Shown here: piece after piece, positions 50,932 to 59,132 of the stretch
Layout of the letters: each line of letters opens with the position of its first letter
How positions within the stretch are numbered: position 1 is the stretch's first letter
Assembly: GCF_036246005.1 (NCBI RefSeq)
Contig: NZ_CP109171.1
Span: 1,414,001-1,478,000 of the forward strand
DNA length: 64,000 bases
Origin: Streptomyces sp. NBC_01723
Lineage (GTDB): Bacteria; Actinomycetota; Actinomycetes; Streptomycetales; Streptomycetaceae
Reading direction: 5' to 3'
Translations under genes and position numbers: made by a program
The notes under the pieces: model-generated
What the model was told of the DNA's origin: nothing
What the model saw: the letters and a program-made list of their open reading frames with translations, nothing else
Databases searched by the model: none

Positions 50932-51208
50932 GGAGAGGGCTCCGCGTGAAGCCGCCCGTCGCCGTCGACTCGGGGTGACGGCACGGGCCGGGACAACCGC
51001 ATACGGCACACACGGCGTCGTCGCCGCGGTTCTCCGCGGGGACGGCGCCGACGCGTGTTCCCGCCGGGGAACGAAGGCCGGTCCGGCCCCGTTGTAAGGG
51101 CAACCGGCGGCCGGGGGCGCGATCGCGGCCGGTCCGCCCGCCGCGGATGGCACTACCATCGGCCAGCATCGGCGGGCGCCCGCCCGACCCCAGGCCAGGG
51201 AGCTAAGT

Positions 51209-51769
51209 GTGCTGATCACCCACGACATCCGGTGCGCGCTCGACACCGTGGTCGATCTGGTGAACTCCGTACCGGAGGACGACACGGCTCCGGACGGGCT
51301 GCCGGACGTCGCCGCCCTCCAGGAATTCGTGGGAACGCACGAAATCAGCGACGTCGGCGTGCTCTCGGAACTCGATCTCTCGGCGGTCCTCAAGATCCGT
51401 GGGAGGTTCGCCGCGGTCTTCGCGGCTCCCGACGCCCGGGCCGCCGCCGGACTGATCAACGACCTGGTCGCGGCCGCCGGCACCACGCCCCGTCTCACCG
51501 ACCACGACGGCTACGACTGGCACATCCACTACTTCGCGCCCGGTGCCTCCGTCGCGGACCATCTGGCCGCCGACTGCGGGATGGCCCTGGCCTTCTTCGT
51601 GGTCGCCGGTGAGCAGGAGCGGCTGCGGCGCTGTGAGGCCCCTGACTGTCGGCGTGCCTTCGTCGATCTCTCCCGCAACCGGTCGCGGCGGTACTGCGAC
51701 AGCCGGACGTGCGGAAACCGTTTGCATGTGGCGGCCTACCGGGCCCGGCGCAAGGAGGCCGCGGGCTGA
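51209..51769 (+). CDS. CGNR zinc-finger protein (ABATE-like N-terminus)
   Basis: A 186-residue protein from a GTG at 51209 with AGGGAG seven bases before it. The C-terminus has a CGNR zinc finger, CEAPDCRRAFVDLSRNRSRRYCDSRTCGNRLHVAAYRAR in outline (Cys-x4-Cys and Cys-x4-Cys-GNR), typical of small stress-response transcription factors. The N-terminal part resembles the ABATE domain. It is probably DNA-binding; the target is unknown. Confidence 0.85.
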   Translation: MLITHDIRCALDTVVDLVNSVPEDDTAPDGLPDVAALQEFVGTHEISDVGVLSELDLSAVLKIRGRFAAVFAAPDARAAAGLINDLVAAAGTTPRLTDHDGYDWHIHYFAPGASVADHLAADCGMALAFFVVAGEQERLRRCEAPDCRRAFVDLSRNRSRRYCDSRTCGNRLHVAAYRARRKEAAG

Positions 51770-51858
51770 GCCGTCGGCGCGGTCGGGCGGACGCGTGGAC
51801 CCGCCCGGGCGGTGTGTCGCGGCCCCCGGCGGGTGGCGCCGGGGAGCGCGGGTACGGC

Positions 51859-52038
51859 TCACAGCAACAGCAGATCGTGCAACGCAGCCATGAGCAGCAG
51901 ACACCCGATCACCGCTAGGAAGATCATGAGCGGTGGCTGGGAAAGGGCGAAGAGGCAGCCGCGTGGTTCACTCCGTGTCCGCGCGGTTTCGCTCTGTCTC
52001 GTGTCCAGCTGGGGATCCAGCTGAGTGGTGTCCGGCAT
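51859..52038 (-). CDS. 59-residue single-span membrane protein
   Basis: A short gene from the ATG at 52038 to a TGA at 51859-51861. Residues 1-26 are polar (MPDTTQLDPQLDTRQSE at the start), then GCLFALSQPPLMIFLAVIG leads into one hydrophobic helix of about 20 residues ending AALHDLLLL. Codon use is Streptomyces-like at third positions. The ribosome site is poor (CGCCGCGAG). I recall similar small proteins in Streptomyces, but no function. It converges on the CGNR gene. Confidence 0.65.
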   Translation of the reverse strand: MPDTTQLDPQLDTRQSETARTRSEPRGCLFALSQPPLMIFLAVIGCLLLMAALHDLLLL

Positions 52039-52201
52039 CTCGCGGCGATGATGACGCAGCGGAGCGGGCCTTCGCGATCAGCACGCCCGTAACGACCGGG
52101 AGTTCGTTGAATGTCGCAATGTCCGGTCGGATCGTGATCGTTACGGAGCACGCGCTGTCGGCCTGGGACCGCTGTGTCGCTTCAGCCCGGGACGACGGAG
52201 G

Positions 52202-52651
52202 TCATATGCCGTGCTTCTTGAGGATGGCCTCGATGTCGCTGAAGTCGTCCTCACCACGGGACGCGTTCGCCGGCTTGGGCGCGGGCTTGGCGGCCGGGCT
52301 CGCACCGGCGCCCAGCGAGGGTGCGGAGGCGCCCGGCGCCACCGCGTCGCGCTGTGCCGCCGCCCTGGCCTGCTTGCGCTCCTTGCGGGTGCCGCCGCGG
52401 CGGCGCTCGACCGTGCGCGTGATCATGAAGAGCACCCAGGCCACGCCCAGGACTCCGAATCCGGCCCAGGCCACCGGGCTGAAGGCGGTGTCGGCCAGCC
52501 ACTCCACGACCCCGGTCATCACCAGGCCGATCGGAACCAGCGCGTAGGCGGCGACACGGACGGCGGTGAGGAAACGCCTGCGGTACGCGGTGACCGCCGC
52601 GATGCCCAGGCCCGCCGCGGACACCGCGGAGCAGACGGTCTCGGCAATCAT
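52202..52651 (-). CDS. hypothetical membrane protein with disordered C-terminus
   Basis: About 149 residues from an ATG at 52651 with GGAGG five bases before it. Three hydrophobic stretches (about 3-20, 29-51 and 60-80) are followed by a basic RRRGGTRKERKQAR stretch, an Ala/Pro-rich linker and the ending DDFSDIEAILKKHGI, an ending seen on several Streptomyces membrane proteins (recalled). The function is unknown. The larger open frame to 53197 is a shadow of the DsbA-like gene on the other strand. Confidence 0.75.
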   Translation of the reverse strand: MIAETVCSAVSAAGLGIAAVTAYRRRFLTAVRVAAYALVPIGLVMTGVVEWLADTAFSPVAWAGFGVLGVAWVLFMITRTVERRRGGTRKERKQARAAAQRDAVAPGASAPSLGAGASPAAKPAPKPANASRGEDDFSDIEAILKKHGI

Positions 52652-52840
52652 CCGGTCCTCCAGAGCTGGGCCAGGTCGGGCATGAGTACTTCGTCCCTTC
52701 CATCCTGCACCGCCCGCACGCGGTGAGGCCATGCCGTGGCCCGAGATCAGGGAGATCTCCGGGTCGACTCCTCCCCAGGTGCCGGTGCCGGAGGAGGACC
52801 GCGGTCGGGGTGCCGCCCCGTGGGCTGGGAGGATGGGGCC

Positions 52841-53365
52841 ATGAGTGACTCCTCCCCCGCCGGGCCCGCCGCGCCCGTACTCGACGTCTGGTGCGAGCTC
52901 CAGTGCCCGGACTGCCACGCCGCCCTGGACGACCTGCGCGCCCTTCGCGCCCGCTACGGCGACCGGCTGGAGCTGCGGCTGCGGCACTTCCCGCTGGAGA
53001 AGCACAAGCACGCCTTCGCCGCCGCGCAGGCCGCCGAGGAGGCCGTCGCCCAGGGCAGCGGATGGCCGTACGCCGAGGCCGTGCTGGGCCGCGTGGCGGA
53101 GCTGGACCGCAAGGGCGAGGCGCTGCTGGTGGAGGTCGCGGGCGACCTCGGACTGGACGCGGAGGAGTTCGACACCGCCCTCGTCGACGGCCGGCACATC
53201 CTGATCGTCGACGCCGACCAGGCCGAGGGCAAGGCGATCGGCGTGACCGGCACGCCGACCTACGTGATCGGCGGCGAGCGCCTCGACGGCGGCAAGAGCC
53301 AGGAGGGGCTGCGCGAGCGGATCGAGGAGATCGCGGACCGGCTGCTGGCCGAGCGGCAGGGCTGA
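52841..53365 (+). CDS. DsbA-family thioredoxin-fold protein (FrnE-like)
   Basis: A 174-residue protein with the redox motif CPDC (22-25), the helical insertion typical of DsbA/FrnE proteins and the cis-Pro loop TGTPTYVIGG near 142-151. There is no signal peptide, so it probably acts in the cytoplasm as a disulfide isomerase or oxidoreductase. The ATG at 52841 has GGGAGG upstream. Confidence 0.88.
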   Translation: MSDSSPAGPAAPVLDVWCELQCPDCHAALDDLRALRARYGDRLELRLRHFPLEKHKHAFAAAQAAEEAVAQGSGWPYAEAVLGRVAELDRKGEALLVEVAGDLGLDAEEFDTALVDGRHILIVDADQAEGKAIGVTGTPTYVIGGERLDGGKSQEGLRERIEEIADRLLAERQG

Positions 53366-53402
53366 GACCCGTAAGCCGTCCCGTGCCGGTCCCCCACCGC
53401 GC

Positions 53403-54227
53403 TTACAGCAGGGGTTTGTAGAACAGGGACCGCGTGGTCCGGTAGCCGAGCGACTCGTAGAGGCGCTCGGCCGCGGTGTTCCCCGCGAACACGTTGAGGC
53501 CGATCAGGGGCCGGCCGGCGCCGATCGCCCGGCTCTCGGCCAGCAGCATCAGGGTGCGGCCGTGCCCCCGGCCCCGGTGGGCCTCGTCGGCCTCGACGTC
53601 GAAGACGAAGGCCCGGTCCTCGTGCAGCGCGAGCCAGAGGATCCCGACCCTGGTCCCCTCGTGCTCCAACACGTTGAACAGCGTGTTCTCCGTGGCCAGA
53701 CCCTGTGGCAGGAGCACCTCGTGGTCACGGCGGGCCTTGGTGCGCGCTTCGGCCTCCGGCAGCCCCCGCTCCATCCAGGTGCGGGCGTACTGCTCGGACT
53801 CGTAGGCCTGCCAGGTGTCGAACTCGTCCGGTGTCATCGGCCGGGCGCGGCTGCCCTCGGGCAGGGCGGGCGGGGTGCCGCCGAGCTGCTTGGTCATGCC
53901 GCGGTTGCGCAGGACGTACCCGAGCGCCTGCGTGAGGCGGGCGCCGGCCTCCGCGTCGGCGGCGACGCCCACCTCGATCTGCTGGCAGCCCCAGCCGCGC
54001 GCGATCTCCTCGGCGGCGAGCGCGGCCACCGTGCCCCGGCCCCGCCGGCGGTCCGGTTCGTCGATGCGCAGCCGGTGGATCACGGCCACCGAGTCGCCGA
54101 GGGAGCGCGAGGTGCCGAGGTGTATGGCACCGACGGGGCGGCTGTTCACGCACACCTGGTAGCGGCGGGAGCGCGTCCCGTCGGCGGCGCGCTGGAGCGG
54201 CTCGGTCGGCCGCAGGGTCGTGGTCAT
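53403..54227 (-). CDS. GNAT acetyltransferase with two GNAT-like domains
   Basis: A 274-residue protein from an ATG at 54227. The N-terminal half has RIDEPDRRRGRGTVAALAAEE and the C-terminal half VEADEAHRGRGHGRTLMLLAE, both of the acetyl-CoA-binding R/Q-x-x-G-x-G/A type, so this is a tandem GNAT. The substrate cannot be inferred. It converges on the DsbA-like gene and ends 37 bp from it. The ribosome site is weak and longer starts to 54269 exist. Confidence 0.85.
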   Translation of the reverse strand: MTTTLRPTEPLQRAADGTRSRRYQVCVNSRPVGAIHLGTSRSLGDSVAVIHRLRIDEPDRRRGRGTVAALAAEEIARGWGCQQIEVGVAADAEAGARLTQALGYVLRNRGMTKQLGGTPPALPEGSRARPMTPDEFDTWQAYESEQYARTWMERGLPEAEARTKARRDHEVLLPQGLATENTLFNVLEHEGTRVGILWLALHEDRAFVFDVEADEAHRGRGHGRTLMLLAESRAIGAGRPLIGLNVFAGNTAAERLYESLGYRTTRSLFYKPLL

Positions 54228-54278
54228 CAGGGCAGTTCTACCCATCAAAGAGGCCGAAGGGCAGCCCAATATCCGCGC

Positions 54279-55100
54279 TCAGGGATCCAGGTCGTCCCCG
54301 GAGCGCTCCTCGAAGACCCGCATGGCCTTGGCGGTCACCGGTCCGGGAGCGCCCGGAAGTTCGCGGTCGTCGACCCGGTGCACGGCCTGCACGTCCCGCA
54401 GCGTGGAGGTCAGGAAGACCTCGTCGGCGCGTTCCAGTACGTCCAGCGGGAGGTCGGTCTCGCGGGCGCCGCTCCACTCGACGGCCAGGGCGCGGGTGAT
54501 TCCGGCGAGGCAGCCGGAGGCGACCGGCGGGGTGTGGATCTCTCCGTCGAGGACGACGAAGACGTTGGAGCCGGTGCCCTCGCAGAGCTGCCCGACCGTG
54601 TTGGCGAACAGCGCCTCCGAGGCGCCCCGCTCCCGGGCGCGGGCCAGGGCGACGACGTTCTCGGCGTAGGAGGTGGTCTTGAGGCCGGTCAGCGCGCCGC
54701 GTTCGTTGCGGGTCCACGGCACCGTGACGACGGCCGTGGAATCGGGGCGGCGGCTCGTCTCCCCGAGGGCGACGACGAGGGTCGGGCCGTGCTCGCCGCG
54801 GTCGGAGCCGAGGGGGCCGTGGCCGCCGGTGTAGGTGATGCGGAGCCGTCCCAGCGGCACCGGGTCGGCCGCCAGGACGGCGGCGCAGGCGCGGCGGACC
54901 TCGTCGAGGTCGGGGTCGGGCAGGCCCAGGCCGCGGGCCGATCGGGTCAGCCGGTCCAGGTGGCGGGTGAGCGCGAACGGCCGGCCGGCCACCGCCTTCA
55001 CCGTCTCGAAGATGCCGTCGCCCACGGTGAGCCCGTGGTCGAGGACGGAGACGCGGGCGGATTCCATGTCCTGCAGCCCGCCGTCGAGCCAGATCTTCAC
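54279..55100 (-). CDS. pabC: class IV aminotransferase, probable aminodeoxychorismate lyase
   Basis: A 273-residue PLP enzyme from a GTG at 55100 that overlaps the pabB stop (GTGA). DHGLTVGDGIFETVKAV and the PLP lysine Lys141 in LTGLKTTSYAENV followed by EALFANTVGQLCEGTGSNVF are class IV signatures. The overlap with pabB points to 4-amino-4-deoxychorismate lyase, making p-aminobenzoate for folate. A branched-chain or D-amino acid role is less likely. Confidence 0.87.
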   Translation of the reverse strand: MKIWLDGGLQDMESARVSVLDHGLTVGDGIFETVKAVAGRPFALTRHLDRLTRSARGLGLPDPDLDEVRRACAAVLAADPVPLGRLRITYTGGHGPLGSDRGEHGPTLVVALGETSRRPDSTAVVTVPWTRNERGALTGLKTTSYAENVVALARARERGASEALFANTVGQLCEGTGSNVFVVLDGEIHTPPVASGCLAGITRALAVEWSGARETDLPLDVLERADEVFLTSTLRDVQAVHRVDDRELPGAPGPVTAKAMRVFEERSGDDLDP

Positions 55101-56149
55101 GTCGGTAGCGCCTCTCCACTTCCGGTGACCTCGTACACCCCCGACGCTACCGCGAGCAGCCGGGACGCCTTCAGTTCGGTCTCCCGCCATTCGCCGTCCG
55201 GGTCGGACCCCCAGGTGATGCCGGCGCCGGTGCCGAAGCGCAGCAGCCCCTCGGTCCGGTCGGTCCAGAACGTCCGGATGCCGACGGCCAGCTCGCCGGT
55301 GCCCCGGTCCGCGTCGACCCAGCCGACGCCCCCGCAGTACGGGCCGCGCGGCGCGGTCTCCAGGGCGTCGATGATCCGCAGGGCGCTCGACTTGGGCGCA
55401 CCGGTGACGGACCCGGGAGGGAAGGCCGCGTCGAACAGCTCCGGCCAGCCGGCGTCCGCGCGCAGTTCGCCGCGTACGGTCGACACCAGGTGGACGAGGC
55501 CGGGGTGCTTCTCGACGGCGCACAGGTCGGGGACGGTCACACTGCCCGTGGCGCAGACCCGTCCGACGTCGTTGCGGACCAGGTCCACGATCATGACGTT
55601 CTCGGCGTAGTCCTTCTCCAGCAGGTCTCCCTCGGTCAGCCCGGTCCCCTTGATCGGCCCGGACTCCACGGTCCGGCCGTCCCGGCGCAGGAACAGCTCG
55701 GGCGAGGCGGTGGCGATCTCGACGCCGTGTCCGGGCAGCCTGATCGTGCCGCCGTACGGCGCCGGGTTGCCCCGGGCCAGCAGGGCGGTGAGGGCGTCCA
55801 CGTCGGCGTCGGGGGCGAGAGGCGCCGAGAGGACCCGGCAGAGGTTGGCCTGGTAGACCTCGCCGGCCGCTATGTGCTCGCGGATGCGCCGGACCGCCGA
55901 CGTGTACGCGGCGCGGTCGAGGGAGGACGTCCAGTCACCGACGGCCGGTCCGTGCCACCGCCCCGGTGCGGGCGCCGGCACCGGCTCGGTCCGTACGTCC
56001 GCGAAGCGTGCGCAGGTCGTACGGCCCTCGAAGTCCGCGCAGACGGCCCAGAAACCCTCGGACTCCAGAGCGGCGGGATCGCTCGTGACGTCGAGGAGAC
56101 CGGTGGCGACGCGGTCGCCGAAGCGGGCGAGAGGAGGGAGGTCGTGCAC
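55097..56149 (-). CDS. pabB: aminodeoxychorismate synthase component I
   Basis: A 350-residue chorismate-binding enzyme. PIKGT (Lys167) is the ADC-synthase form of the motif (anthranilate synthases have PIAGT), followed by DLVRNDVGRVC, EKHPGLVHLVSTVRGEL, PPGSVTGAPK and GVGWVDADRG. It lacks the extra N-terminal part of E. coli PabB and has no fused glutaminase, so ammonia or an amidotransferase encoded elsewhere is needed. The start is GTG at 56149; it overlaps pabC. Confidence 0.9.
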   Translation of the reverse strand: MHDLPPLARFGDRVATGLLDVTSDPAALESEGFWAVCADFEGRTTCARFADVRTEPVPAPAPGRWHGPAVGDWTSSLDRAAYTSAVRRIREHIAAGEVYQANLCRVLSAPLAPDADVDALTALLARGNPAPYGGTIRLPGHGVEIATASPELFLRRDGRTVESGPIKGTGLTEGDLLEKDYAENVMIVDLVRNDVGRVCATGSVTVPDLCAVEKHPGLVHLVSTVRGELRADAGWPELFDAAFPPGSVTGAPKSSALRIIDALETAPRGPYCGGVGWVDADRGTGELAVGIRTFWTDRTEGLLRFGTGAGITWGSDPDGEWRETELKASRLLAVASGVYEVTGSGEALPT

Positions 56150-56257
56150 GTGCCCGAGTCTAGGCCGGTGTCCCGGAGGGCACCCGAACGTGTCCTTCCG
56201 GGAGCCCTGACCAGGTCCGCGAGCGGACGCACCGCAGCACGCTGCACAAACGCGTTT

Positions 56258-56285
56258 TTGTACTGGCCCCGGTATCCGCTAGAGT
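56258..56285 (+). promoter_or_regulatory. promoter of the tRNA array
   Basis: TTGTAC (56258-56263) and TAGAGT (56280-56285) are 16 bases apart, about 40 bases before tRNA-Gly, the usual layout for a housekeeping sigma promoter. It would drive all five tRNA genes. Confidence 0.65.
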
Positions 56286-56326
56286 TCATCACGTCGCCGG
56301 GCCGCGCAAGCGGACCGAACCGACAG

Positions 56327-56399
56327 GCGGACGTAGCTCAGTTGGTAGAGCGCAACCTTGCCAAGGTTGAGGTCGCGAGTTCGAGCCTCGTCGTCCGCT
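56327..56399 (+). tRNA. tRNA-Gly (GCC)
   Basis: 73 nt with acceptor stem GCGGACG/CGTCCGC, anticodon stem CAACC/GGTTG and loop TTGCCAA, so anticodon GCC. First gene of the array; CCA is not encoded. Confidence 0.97.
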
Positions 56400-56437
56400 C
56401 GCAGGAACAGGGGGTCTCCCGGGCCTCCTACACTCCT

Positions 56438-56508
56438 GGTGGAGTGGCCGAGAGGCGAGGCAACGGCCTGCAAAGCCGTCTACACGGGTTCAAATCCCGT
56501 CTCCACCT
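56438..56508 (+). tRNA. tRNA-Cys (GCA)
   Basis: 71 nt with acceptor stem GGTGGAG/CTCCACC, anticodon stem ACGGC/GCCGT, loop CTGCAAA, anticodon GCA and T-arm GGGTTCAAATCCC. CCA is not encoded. Confidence 0.97.
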
Positions 56509-56512
56509 CCAA

Positions 56513-56584
56513 GGACGATTAGCTCAGCGGGAGAGCGCTTCCCTGACACGGAAGAGGTCACTGGTTCAATCCCAGTATCGTCCA
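56513..56584 (+). tRNA. tRNA-Val (GAC), copy 1
   Basis: 72 nt with acceptor stem GGACGAT/ATCGTCC, anticodon stem CTTCC/GGAAG and loop CTGACAC, anticodon GAC. It lies four bases after tRNA-Cys. Confidence 0.97.
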
Positions 56585-56620
56585 CTGGTCCGCAAGGATC
56601 ACCGGTCCGTAAGGATCCCC

Positions 56621-56692
56621 GCGCGATTAGCTCAGCGGGAGAGCGCTTCCCTGACACGGAAGAGGTCACTGGTTCAATCCCAGTATCGCGCA
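56621..56692 (+). tRNA. tRNA-Val (GAC), copy 2 with altered acceptor stem
   Basis: Same body as copies 1 and 3, but the acceptor stem is GCGCGAT/ATCGCGC. Both strands of pairs 2:71 and 3:70 changed together, so pairing is kept. Anticodon GAC. Confidence 0.97.
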
Positions 56693-56723
56693 CGCAGTAC
56701 GTCGCACCATCGCATCACTCCCA

Positions 56724-56795
56724 GGACGATTAGCTCAGCGGGAGAGCGCTTCCCTGACACGGAAGAGGTCACTGGTTCAATCCCAGTATCGTCCA
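56724..56795 (+). tRNA. tRNA-Val (GAC), copy 3
   Basis: 72 nt, identical to copy 1, with acceptor stem GGACGAT/ATCGTCC and anticodon GAC. Last tRNA of the array. Confidence 0.97.
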
Positions 56796-56802
56796 CACCC
56801 AC

Positions 56803-56837
56803 CGAAGCCCCGGCCGTCTCGTACGGCCGGGGCTTCG
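56803..56837. terminator. terminator of the tRNA array
   Basis: A perfect 15-bp stem (CGAAGCCCCGGCCGT and complement) with a 5-base loop begins 8 bases after the last tRNA. It also faces the end of the zinc-ribbon gene on the other strand, 29 bases away, so it may be bidirectional. Confidence 0.88.
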
Positions 56838-56865
56838 TCGTGTCCGGATCAGCCGGAGAGCCGGA

Positions 56866-57165
56866 TCAGCTGGAGAAGAGCATCCGGCCGAAGCCCTTCT
56901 GACGGTGGTGACCGTAGTGGCCGTGCCCGTGACCGTGACCGCCGTGCGGGGCACCCCAGGCGGGCTGCTGCGCGGCCGGGTACGCCTGCGGGGCGGCGGG
57001 CGGGGCCGGCGGCGGAGCGGACTGGGACCACTGGGCCTCCAGGCGGGTCAGCGACTCCAGCTCGCCGTAGTCGAGGAAGATGCCGCGGCAGCCGCTGCAC
57101 TGCTCGATCTGAACGCCGTTGCGGTTGTAGGTGTGCATCGGTGCGTGGCACTTGGGGCACTGCAT
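56866..57165 (-). CDS. zinc-ribbon (TFIIB-type) protein with a His/Gly-rich tail
   Basis: A 99-residue protein: an N-terminal zinc ribbon CPKC (3-6) and CSGC (23-26) with the RGIFLDYGELE segment of the zf-TFIIB family, a Pro/Ala/Gln linker, and a C-terminal HGGHGHGHGHYGHH stretch that may bind metal. GGAG precedes the ATG. The function is unknown; the His-rich tail suggests metal storage or sensing (inference). Confidence 0.85.
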   Translation of the reverse strand: MQCPKCHAPMHTYNRNGVQIEQCSGCRGIFLDYGELESLTRLEAQWSQSAPPPAPPAAPQAYPAAQQPAWGAPHGGHGHGHGHYGHHRQKGFGRMLFSS

Positions 57166-57266
57166 GGACGGCTCAACTCCTCGCCGGTCGGTCCTGCTTC
57201 GCGTATCGCCAGGACAGACTCTGTCCGGCCGCGGGTCGGTTGCACCCTACTTCGCGGAAATTCGGC

Positions 57267-58205
57267 TCAACCGCCTGGGGCGCAGGGGCGGACGGCGGCC
57301 ATGCGGGCGCAGGCGTCGACCAGGGGCAGCTCCACCTCGTCCAGGGGCCGGCCCGCCGCGAGCGCCTTGGTGACGGAGCGGGCCGCGGTCTGCACGGTGA
57401 GGGCGCGGGCCGGGACGTCCAGCGCGGGCCAGGGATCGCCGTCGGACGGGACGGCGGGGCCGCCGGCTGCGCGGTAGGCGGTCAGGAAGCGGTGCCACTC
57501 CTCGGGCAGGAGCAGTCCACAGGCGTACCAGGCCGCCGGACGCGCCAGGTCCCAGGCCGGGACGCCGGTGCCGAGGTCGTCGACGTCTATCAGCAGCCAG
57601 GGCCCTCCGGGGGCGGGGTGGCGGACGAGCTGGCCGAGGTGGAAGTCGCCGTGGACCAGGCCGGCCGCCGTCGGCGGGGCGGCCTCGCCGCGCGCCCAGG
57701 CGGGCAGGTCCGCCCAGGCCCGGAGCACGGGGTCGGTGGCGGGGTGGTCCGGGGCGCCGGCCCGGAGGCGGGCGACGGCCTGGGCCGCCTTCGCGGGTCC
57801 GCGCATCGCGGGAACGGCGGCGGGCACCGGCGCCCGGTGAAGGCGCGCGAGGAGTACGGCCGCAGCCTCCCAGGGCGCCGCGTCCGGATCCTCGGGGTCC
57901 ACGGGGGTGCCGTACGGCCAGGAGGTGACGAGCCGCCCGTGCAGCGTCACGGGCGCCAGGGCGAGCGGCGGCAGGAGGACGCCGGGGAGCCGGGCGGCGA
58001 CCTCGACGCGGAGGGCCAGGGCGGCGGGGTCGGCGTCCTCCGCGTGGGCCTTGGCGACGGCGCCTGCGTGCCGGACGACGGTGGCGTCCGGACGGTCGGC
58101 CAGGGTGGTGAGGGTGGCCGCGCCGCAGGCACAGGCCGGAGTGCCGGCGTGGGCCGTGGCCCTGACGCGGGCCGCGAGGGCGAGGAGGAGGGCGTCCGTG
58201 GTCAC
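57267..58205 (-). CDS. aminoglycoside phosphotransferase (APH) family kinase
   Basis: A 312-residue kinase-fold protein from a GTG at 58205. LVHGDFHLGQLV holds the catalytic Asp and IDVDDLGTG the metal-binding Asp of the APH/choline-kinase family; the N-lobe Lys region is VVRHAGAVAKAHAED. The natural substrate is unknown, and resistance to aminoglycosides should not be assumed. The ribosome site is weak. It is separated from the small membrane gene upstream by a hairpin. Confidence 0.85.
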   Translation of the reverse strand: MTTDALLLALAARVRATAHAGTPACACGAATLTTLADRPDATVVRHAGAVAKAHAEDADPAALALRVEVAARLPGVLLPPLALAPVTLHGRLVTSWPYGTPVDPEDPDAAPWEAAAVLLARLHRAPVPAAVPAMRGPAKAAQAVARLRAGAPDHPATDPVLRAWADLPAWARGEAAPPTAAGLVHGDFHLGQLVRHPAPGGPWLLIDVDDLGTGVPAWDLARPAAWYACGLLLPEEWHRFLTAYRAAGGPAVPSDGDPWPALDVPARALTVQTAARSVTKALAAGRPLDEVELPLVDACARMAAVRPCAPGG

Positions 58206-58240
58206 CGGGTGAGGGTACGCACCGCTTCCTCGGACACGGC

Positions 58241-58274
58241 AATGCCGGCGCAGCTCCCCAGCTGCGCCGGCATT
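58241..58274 (-). terminator. 15-bp hairpin downstream of the 60-residue gene
   Basis: AATGCCGGCGCAGCT and its perfect complement flank a 4-base loop. The stem lies 86 bases past the small gene's stop and 36 bases before the APH gene start, so it should separate the two. Confidence 0.8.
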
Positions 58275-58360
58275 CTTGCCGTCCGCCGCACCCCCGTCCC
58301 CACGGGGTTTCATGGATGGATGTCCCCGCCCGGACCGCTCTTCCGGGCCCGGGGCGCCGC

Positions 58361-58543
58361 TCAGCGCCCCAGCACCACACCCACGGACGACGCTTGTGTG
58401 GCCACTGTCTCCCACCCGTCGAAGACGAGGAGGAGCAGGACCGCCAGGGGCAGGGCCATGAGCGTCGCCACCGCGGGGTGGCGGCGGCCCTGACTGCGGG
58501 TCTCCCGCGTGCGGACCAGCGTCCGCGGCAGCGTCTGGGCCAT
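58361..58543 (-). CDS. 60-residue single-span membrane protein
   Basis: Start ATG at 58543 with GGAGAGG five bases upstream; stop at 58361. A basic N-terminus (MAQTLPRTLVRTRETRSQGRR in outline, residues 1-21) is followed by one hydrophobic helix (about 28-42) and a short tail GWETVATQASSVGVVLGR. It looks like an inside-positive single-span membrane protein. I do not recognise a family. Confidence 0.7.
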   Translation of the reverse strand: MAQTLPRTLVRTRETRSQGRRHPAVATLMALPLAVLLLLVFDGWETVATQASSVGVVLGR

Positions 58544-59132
58544 GGTCCCTCTCCTGACCGATTCCGTTGTCCTTGGCAGCGGCGGGTGTCTGACCTCGGG
58601 GGACGAGTGCTGCCACCCGCCGCTTGACCTCAAATCTAGGTGCCCGGGGATCGCCGGGCGTCATGCCCTCGTACCGATTGCCGGGCCTCCCGGAGGATGA
58701 GCCATGACCAGCCGAGTACTCCCCTGGGTGGAGACCGCGTCCCGGGACTCGGGGTCTTCCCGGACGGGGTGCCCGCCCTGCCCCGGTATCGCCGGGCCGT
58801 CCGGTGACTTCGCTCACTTCCGACAGCGCCCCGTGCGCCCCCGTCTCCACCGGCCGTCCGACCCGGACCGGCCCGCACGGCAGGCACCCGGCGTCCTCCC
58901 GGCGTCCTCCACCCGCACCGCCCGGCCTCCCGTCCCGGACCCAATCCCCCGCCCTTGACGGTCGGTTGGGATCACCGGCGGGCCGGGGGCGGATCGCCCG
59001 CCCGTTTCCTGACCGCCCCTCAACTGTCGCACCCCGCACTGACAATCCGTCGTCGCGAGAGGGCGCGGCCTCTGCGCGCGGGCGGCCGTGGAAACGTAAG
59101 CTGTGGCTCGTCACAGGGACCGGGCAGCGGGG
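58544..59132. other. intergenic region without a supported gene
   Basis: The 589 bases between the 60-residue gene and the kinase hold no tRNA, hairpin or open frame I can support. One plus-strand frame at 58704-58958 has a good GGAGGATG site but a Pro/Arg/Ser-rich product without recognisable features. Confidence 0.5.

Noticed and set aside
57267..58205. Aminoglycoside resistance gene
   Set aside because: The HGDFH and IDVDD motifs define the broad APH kinase family only; context gives no link to resistance.
58704..58958. 84-codon frame with a GGAGGATG site
   Set aside because: The product is a Pro/Arg/Ser-rich sequence with no hydrophobic or domain pattern; the ribosome site may be chance. 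Conservation would be needed to accept it.
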